Source: Lutjanus erythropterus (taxonomy: Eukaryota > Chordata > Actinopteri > Lutjaniformes > Lutjanidae). Taken from it: 64,000 nucleotides of DNA. The position numbers and the translations under genes were made by a program. Position 1 is the first letter of the stretch. Each line of letters opens with the position of its first letter. The stretch covers positions 34,167,268 to 34,231,267 of the forward strand of contig CM034607.1 of NCBI GenBank assembly GCA_020091685.1, read 5' to 3'. Below the pieces are notes generated by a model. It was not told the origin of the DNA and did no database searches. It worked only from the letters and a program-made list of their open reading frames with translations. Shown here one piece after another: positions 57,641-64,000 of this stretch.

Positions 57641-58565
57641 AAATAAAAGCAAATCTTCCTTCTCATTTCCCCTTCTTTTTTTTCATTAAAGTGGCTCTTA
57701 TATACGTTGTAGTTCGACGTAATAACTTTTTGTAAAAGCCCACAGTTGAGACATTAAAACAAACGAGTTCCCATTCATTTTAAATGTGGACATAAAGGTT
57801 ATAGTGCATCCACAGTCTTGATCCTGGTGTAATTCTTACTGAAAGGTTGCATCATGTGGAGTTTTGTGGTGTTTCAGCAGCTGTTTGTTTTTGATTCGCT
57901 GAATCGCCCCAGGGGTCGACACCACTTCTTTTATTCGTCTAAGAAATGTTCCAGCAGCAACATGTGAGCTGTCAAAACATTATGCTTCCTGTTGATTCTG
58001 TCATTGTGTCTCTTCTCAGCAGTGATGACTGGCTGGAATGACTGACTTGTGCCAGATGTCTTTTTAATGACAGACTATAATAGAATTTAGCAAGAATCCT
58101 ACATTCATCTCTCCTGTGGTGATAAATGATAAATGATCAGGCTGTTCAGTTTGTGTGGGACTGCAAACATCCTGGCACTGTAACTCATGACAGGCTAACC
58201 CTTTGGACATTTTTTTTCATTCCTCTGTAGGTGAAATATTTTGCTCTGACACTCCTCTTTTCCCACTATGGCAGAGTTTCCATTTCTGACGCCAACACCA
58301 CCAGGATGAACCTTTATTCCACCACCATCATTCCACTCCACGGATCTTGTTCTATCTCGCATCTTCATGCGCCGACACAACACACTTTTCATGAATGCAG
58401 TCCAATTCATAATATTTACACGGTGGCCATTTTGTCATCACTGACACTTAGGATGACGGCTGTGTTCTGCTGTTTTCCAAACAGTTTCTAAGGACGACAA
58501 AGGCGCAACAAACCATCTGGCGTGTGAGGTTAGCAGGTTAGGTTGCAAAATTAGACCCATGCAGG

Positions 58566-59399
58566 CAGTGTTGTGCCTGAACGCGTTCAATGAACGATGG
58601 TTCATGAACTCGTTCATATTTTGGGCGAACGTGAACTGAACGTACCGTATTTCTGCCTGATGAATGTTACTGTGAACGCGTTCATTCTGATGTTCAATAG
58701 GGTGCCAGATTTCCATAGAGCCTTCCAGGTGAAAACCCGGCTAAAACACACCGTAAACAGGCCTTAATATGTAACGGAAAAAACACCCAATCTGGCAACA
58801 CCAGCCACCACAGCGTCGCACCGCCGCATGCATCATCAAAACACAAAGCAGCATGGAGGCGACAACAACAGCAACATGTAGCAGCAGCACTACCTCAGAC
58901 TCTTCGTATGATCATTGAAAACAGTTTTATGAGAAGGTCGGTGAGGATTCCAATGAGAAAAATCTTACATTTTTGTGCAAACTTTGCCCGCTGGGTTTCA
59001 AAAAGCAACTCCGCACATCAGTTACAATGTAACAGTTACAATGTAACAGTTAAACTGTTACATCAACAGCAAACCTGAAACGGCACATTGAACTCAAGCA
59101 CCCAGGTAGCCTTTCAAGGTATGTGCAAGCGAATAAAAAATCAAAGGACACTCCAACGTTAAAACTGATAAAATAATTGCTGTCTGTGGTTCTATATGGG
59201 CTGTGGCAACAATTTTGAAAAATAAGAGCTCGCAGCAACATATTGGAAAAAAAAAATAACTATGAACTAGTTCATTTTTGGAACTGTGAACTTAGTTCAA
59301 AATTTTGAATTATGAACTATGAACTGAACTAGTTCATTTTAAAATTTGTGAACTGAACTTTGAACTAGTTCATGAAGAAAGTGAACTTTCCCAACACTG
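58566..59399 (+). mobile_element. Non-autonomous hAT element with BED zinc-finger remnant
   Basis: It is flanked on both sides by CATGCAGG (58558-58565 and 59400-59407), a perfect 8-bp target duplication. The ends are CAGTGTTGTGCCTGAAC and, reverse-complemented, CAGTGTTGGGAAAGTTC. Both subterminal zones are filled with GAACTAGTTCA and AACGCGTTCA palindromes. From the ATG at 58853 a broken frame gives a BED-type finger. No transposase core remains. Confidence 0.92.
58853..59155 (+). pseudogene. BED-type zinc finger fragment of a hAT transposase
   Basis: MEATTTATCSSSTTSDSSYD is followed by a TGA, then in the same frame FYEKVGEDSN and LTFLCKLCPLGFKKQLRTS, a small GTTACAATGTAACA duplication that adds a stop, and then STANLKRHIELKHP. 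C-x2-C plus H-x4-H is the BED finger that hAT transposases use to bind DNA. The frame ends without the RNase-H core. Confidence 0.85.
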
Positions 59400-59407
59400 C
59401 ATGCAGG

Positions 59408-60616
59408 ATTCTGTCCATTATTTCACTGAATAAATTTAAATTAAATTAATTTGGGATAATGTAAGTATACAACTTTGTCACCTTTGAACATTTTAACACA
59501 GAAATGTTACATATTACAGTTTTAACTACTTCTATTTTCATCGCATTAAAATCTTTAAAATGATTTTTTTTTTCTTACTACTAGGTGTGTCAGTATTTCA
59601 TTCATTTTAATATTAGATCCCACACATTATCTCACATGCTGTGTTAAGGTTACAAACCCTTACACACACTTTGCACATTATTTTTTTCTAGCTCATGACA
59701 TGGAATACTCCCAGTTTACTCAAGTGTTAAACATAATGTCAATTACACATCAGTAAAAAATAATGCTGAGCTTCACAGTAATTTTTATAGAAGAACGGAT
59801 GACTAAATATGACTCAGATCAACACATTCACTCCTCACACCAGACTGCAACCAAGAGAGAGTGATGTTCAACAGAATAATAGAAACAAATTGCCATTACA
59901 TGTAATGTACAAATCAGAACAGTTTATTGCTTTTGCCAATTTTATTGGTTTGTTACCAAGAGATCTGAGAGTCTTTGGGTCGACTGCAGTTCTGTGAGAC
60001 TGAGCATGTCTGCCAAAATGCTGGAGATAAGGGATTTAACATCTACTCGTGCACTCATGAATTATTTATGATGTAGTAAAGTGCTGATCCTCATAATGTG
60101 CTTCCTCTGCTGGTGGGTGAATCCCGCTCCTGTGGAAACACGTGTCCAACTTGTTCCAATAATGTTCCCTGACTTCTTCAAAAAAGCCGATGTTGTAAAC
60201 AGAGGGATCCCTGCAGGGATATTACAGTGCATGCAGTTGTGCACTGGCAGGAAATTAGCAGCGTTATCTACCCGCCCTGCGTTCATGGATCTGGCAGGTT
60301 CCCGGATTTTCCATCAGGCCCTGTGGGCTTCCTGGCACTGCAGCTGGTGCAACACATTAACTTCCAAGACACAACTTAATGGACATCAGGGCAGCTTCCA
60401 GTTGAGGGGAACACAGCAGGAAAACAGTGTTCCCCTGTGGGGGGTTGTTTATGACTGGATTATTTAACAAGATGTCAGCAATTCAGCTCATTTAGGGAAG
60501 GATGTAACTTCTCTCCTGAAAAGGGGGGACAGAGAGCTCCGGATAAATGAGGCCCCTTCTCTCCAGTTACTTCTCTCTCTCACTTCCTTCCAAAAAACTC
60601 AACTTGCTGCTTCTAC
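59408..60616. other. Sequence without a supported gene
   Basis: A 128-codon open frame at 60081-60467 (plus) has no recognisable domain. No other candidate. Confidence 0.35.
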
Positions 60617-60850
60617 AGTATCTCACAAAAGTGAGTACACCCCTTACATTTCTGCAAATATTCAATTATATCTATTCATGGGACAACACTGAAGAAATGA
60701 CACTTTGATACAATGTAGTCAGTGTACAGCTTGTATACCAGTGTAAATTTACTATCCCCTCAAAATAACTCAACACACAGCCATTAATGTCTAAACCGCT
60801 GGCAACAAAAGTGAGTACACCCCTAGGTGAAAATGTTCAAATATTAACGA
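60617..60850 (+). mobile_element. Tc1-like transposon left end
   Basis: CAGTATCTCACAAAAGTGAG and AGTACACCCC open the element, and AAAAGTGAGTACACCCC recurs about 190 bases inside. This pair of repeats is typical of a widespread fish Tc1 family. No transposase follows, so it is truncated. Confidence 0.8.
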
Positions 60851-61189
60851 GTTCCTTATACTTTGTAAGATGATAAAGGGGCCGGGATGCTTCTTCAGAA
60901 GTGTTTGCTTTAAGGTCAAATATCTTCAGAAAGCCCCTCCCACATCCCACAGACCACATAATGGGGAGTCTTTTTAATTTTGTTACGTCTTTTATATGAT
61001 TCTTAGTCCTTCTACTTCTTTTTCAGTCCAAATCACCAGATGCACACAGCAGGTCTAAGCCCTGCCATTGGTTGCTTGCTGTAAGCGGCATTGCAGCGTC
61101 TGCATTTCCAAGCTGCAACTTACACGCTGAAAATGGCAAATTAACACCTGGGACGCTGCTGGTGTGAATATTAACAAGTTAACAACAAT

Positions 61190-61990
61190 TTTTTCCCTTA
61201 AGTGGAGCCAGACATTTCTCCAGCGCTGTGGAGAGAGATCTGACTCTGCCTTTTTTGTCTTGTTACCACTTTTACGATTTTTTGTTTCTATTACGTATCT
61301 TTGGCCTTGTTATTCCTTTTATCATCTTTTTTTTGTCTTGTTATGTAATTTTTGGTCTGGTTACGTAATTTTTCATCTTCTGTCTTTTTGTCTTGTTACA
61401 TCATATTTATTGTGTTCAATTTTTTGTCATCTTGTTACATCCTGTTGTCTTAGGTTTTTTTAATCTTTTTCATTTTGTTATGTCTGTTCCATCTTACGAC
61501 ATCATTTTTGATCTTGTGACATCATTTATTTATTCATCATATGTATGTCTTTCATCTTGTTTGTGTTATGTGTTTTCATCTTATTACATAATATTTTGTT
61601 TTGTTATGTCTTTTTCATAATTTTTAATTTTATTTTACTTCTTTATTTACTTCTTATTTACTTCTACATATCTTTGGCCTTGTTATTCCTTTTATCATCT
61701 TTTTTTTGTCTTGTTACGTCATTTTTATTCTTGCTACGTATTTTTTTGTTACCTTGTTACATATTTTTCCTCTTTTTACGTTGTCTTTCATCTTGTTATG
61801 TCTTTTTCATCTTATTTCATCTTTTTATGTCTTGTTATATTATGTTCTGCATTTCTTCCAACTATTCCTGTGCAACATCAACTGAACCTCAGCTTTTTTC
61901 TGCGGTCGTGTGTCTTTCTCTGCCTGTTTCATCCAGAAATGCCTTTTTCATCTCATGTTTTTCTTGTGTTGTTATGTCATTTTTGGTCTT
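61190..61990 (+). repeat. T-rich degenerate minisatellite
   Basis: Variants of TTTTTCATCTTGTTATGTC and TTTGGTCTTGTTACGTCAT fill 800 bases. A stretch from about 61299 (CTTTGGCCTTGTTATTCCTT, then TTATCATC and a T run) is almost exactly repeated from about 61672, indicating a higher-order duplication of about 373 bases. Phe/Leu/Ser-rich ORFs here are artefacts. Confidence 0.8.
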
Positions 61991-62500
61991 ACTTTTAAAC
62001 ATTCAGAACAAGTCAGAGATGGAGACCGATTCATAAAGATTTTCTTTCGTTCTCCTCCTGATGCTTTCCATGGTTCTGATTCTCTGAATCTGAATGATGT
62101 CTTTCAGCCATAAGTGATATATTTAGCTAAACTGAAAAATAAGAAGTCTGAAAGCTGAGACTAATTATGATTTATCAAGAAAAATTAACGTACAGAAATA
62201 CAGTGCAAAGTTCCTTTGAGTCACCTGCGTGGAGTGAATCACCTCATAAAGGAAACTTTCACCCACAAGCACAAATCCACACACAGGATAGAATATAATA
62301 TGACACTGAGTCATGTTTAACACCAAGTGTTTATGTGGTGCGTGCCTCTGCCTGCGGTCACACTCTGGTAGCAGAGAGGAGATTCCCTAATCTGGCTTGT
62401 TGTTACAACAACAGGAGACGGGTGCAACAGATCTAAACACTAATACGACTTCCCTATTTTATGCAATAAAGGTTTTAACTAAAAATACAGAAAGTTTTTA

Positions 62501-62502
<2 letters not shown>

Positions 62503-62562
<60 letters not shown>

Positions 62563-62574
62563 GTTGTTGTTGTT
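62503..62574 (+). repeat. (ATT)n then (GTT)n microsatellite
   Basis: About 20 ATT units followed by four GTT units. Confidence 0.97.
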
Positions 62575-62637
62575 GATGACATAAAAGATAACAAACAATG
62601 TGTGCCATTGTTTATGTAAGTAAGCGTGTACTAAGCA

Positions 62638-62763
62638 GGATAATGTACAGTGAGCAGGTTGTTACTGTGAATAAACCCCTTCAGGATGATTGAAGACCCC
62701 TCCACTTTGCTCATCTTGTCGGGGTTTATTTCACCATAACGACCTGTTCGCTGTACATTATCC
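62638..62763. mobile_element. Short foldback element with GGATAATGTACAG ends
   Basis: Left arm GGATAATGTACAGTGAGCAG; right arm, reverse-complemented, GGGATAATGTACAGCGAACA. The arms extend over about 44 bases to ATAAACCCC. A second single arm lies at 62971-63015. Confidence 0.8.
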
Positions 62764-62970
62764 CTCACGTATCACATGTCTTTGTTAAATCCTTGATTCT
62801 CAGTTTTCTAAGGTCTCTGTTGCTATGGAAACAGTTCTGATCACAGACTCTGAAGGAGCAAAAAATTATTTTTTAATGCATAAAATCGTTCGAAAGAATG
62901 TTGGATACAAAATGAATATTTTGTATCAAATTGTTGATTTTTTTGGTTGGTTATTAACAATGTAATAAGT

Positions 62971-63015
62971 GTGATAATGTACAGTGAGCAGTTCATTGTT
63001 GTGAAATAAATCCCT
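62971..63015 (+). repeat. Solo arm of the GGATAATGTACAG foldback
   Basis: GATAATGTACAGTGAGCAGT and GAAATAAATCCC match one arm of 62638-62763. Confidence 0.65.
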
Positions 63016-63323
63016 TATTTGTTTTCAGCTCTCAGTGCTTTTCTAGCTTCTAACTGAATCTCTGTGGTCTGGAGTTTAGTTTCTTTCCTGCGTCGCTGTC
63101 GGCACCAGAAGGTATCTGCTTTACTTTACCGTTTCATCTTCACTTTCAGCTGTAGGAGTCGTATTAAGTTGCTTGCAATGAAAACCAAATACTTCCTGAT
63201 TTTGCTGCTTCATAATAAAAGCTTTTAGATAAAAACACAAAAGGGGGGGAGTTGTATTATGAGGAATATCTAATGAAATATTGTCATCTGTGACTACTGC
63301 TGTTTTCTACTCTTTCCCACTGC

Positions 63324-63836
63324 ACTGTAAAAAGTCTTTCAATGGTATCGTACATTCTAAAAAATATATTTCTTCCAATAAATTCATTTCCTTATATTTG
63401 TGTGTTTTTTAAGTTACAAATAAGTCAAACGTGAATATTTCAGTAACTCATTTTTTGCTATGATGAAATTGATTTTAATGAACAGTTTAAAGGCTTATAT
63501 CAAAAGTAAAAGGTCATGACCACCAACATCCAACAGCAGAACGAGTCTTGGCATGTTTCTGCTCTCACTCGAAGTCAAACCGACACCAATGCATTTGTTC
63601 ACGGACTTGCAACGTCAATTTAATTAAGTGTCATTTAGTTGTTTTTGACAATGGTTAAACTCAATTTCTTTCCTGTTTCCTGTAGATTGACTGTATGCTA
63701 AAAAATTAAGTACAAATACATTTTATTGAGTTTACTCAACTCAGAATACCAAGATCACTAAAGTTACAAAAAGTGGTTGGAAAATGTTGCCTCAATTTTT
63801 TTTGAGTTACATCTAAGCAACAGTTTTTACAGTGTG
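63324..63836. mobile_element. MITE with CACTGTAAAAA ends
   Basis: Left CACTGTAAAAAGTCTTT; right, reverse-complemented, CACACTGTAAAAACTGTT. The inside has TTGAGTTTACTCAACTCAG and related words. The same end type occurs at 47676 and 24790. Confidence 0.75.
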
Positions 63837-64000
63837 ACAAAAGACAAAAGCCAGATGTTTGTGGGTTTTTGGTTCAGTGTAAAGGGAAGCTGTAGCCATT
63901 AGCCATGAAACAAGTGGAAATCTAATCCATACGAGCACACGGTTCACTAGAATTTCTTTTTTTTTTTTGCTACCGACATGTTCAGATTGTTGTTCTAAAT

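Noticed and set aside
60081..60467. 128-codon plus-strand open frame
   Set aside because: No family signature, and composition like the surrounding noncoding DNA.
61164..62113. Several Phe/Leu/Ser-rich frames that resemble membrane proteins
   Set aside because: They fall entirely in the T-rich minisatellite.
63040..63110. Possible 5' UTR exon (GAAG|GTATCT donor-like) on the plus strand
   Set aside because: Single donor-like site without an ORF or promoter evidence.
1..64000. CRISPR array, operon, or prokaryotic defence cluster
   Set aside because: No spaced direct repeats of that type; the tandem repeats are minisatellites and microsatellites, and the coding structure is vertebrate.

Overview
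The window looks like genomic DNA from a ray-finned (teleost) fish. It is AT-rich, its protein-coding sequence comes as short exons with vertebrate splice sites, long CA/GT microsatellites are frequent, and the repeats are a fish-type mix: L2-type and other non-LTR retrotransposon relics, Tc1/mariner, PIF/Harbinger and hAT DNA transposons, and many foldback MITEs. I see no bacterial, phage or CRISPR features.

The main host gene is on the minus strand. Twelve consecutive exons, from the start codon at 31985 down to 2658, encode the N-terminal 364 residues of a type II membrane ectonucleotide pyrophosphatase/phosphodiesterase of the ENPP1/ENPP3 group. In order they give a 13-residue cytoplasmic tail, a signal-anchor helix, two somatomedin-B domains, and the first part of the phosphodiesterase domain with its nucleophile and six metal ligands. 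Intron phase agrees at every junction. The gene continues off the left edge; the rest of the catalytic domain and the nuclease-like domain are not here.

About 9.7 kb upstream, on the same strand, 41865-41695 is the terminal coding exon of a second ENPP1/ENPP3-type protein. This gives a head-to-tail tandem pair, as in the human ENPP3-ENPP1 locus. I found no further exon of the upstream gene up to 64000, so either its last intron exceeds 22 kb or this exon is an orphan.

Mobile DNA by region. 0.3-1.7 kb: deleted LINE. 3.2 kb: L2 scrap. 4.1-7.4 kb: four copies of one dispersed repeat. 7.8-8.8 kb: a 42-bp minisatellite, a MITE nested in a MITE, and a GT run. 10.5-12.4 kb: an L2 relic and a tRNA-like SINE head. 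17.4 kb: MITE. 28.8-29.3 kb: internally deleted Tc1-like element. 33.2 kb: MITE. 34.8-37.4 kb: a nearly intact Harbinger element with a three-exon transposase broken by one apparent frameshift, lying between the two ENPP genes. 40.9 kb: MITE. 43.7-44.2 kb: possible solo LTR. 47.5-48.4 and 56.4-56.8 kb: inverted dispersed copies. 50.0 kb: hAT foldback inserted into another MITE end. 54.4-55.4 kb: long TIR element. 57.4 and 61.2-62.0 kb: minisatellites. 58.6-59.4 kb: hAT element with a BED zinc-finger remnant and an intact 8-bp target duplication. 60.6 kb: Tc1 end. 62.5-63.8 kb: ATT run and two MITEs.

I found no clearly new biological system. The most useful points are the tandem ENPP pair, CA repeats beside the membrane-anchor exon and just after the neighbour's stop codon, the young Harbinger element, and the nested or target-duplicated hAT elements.
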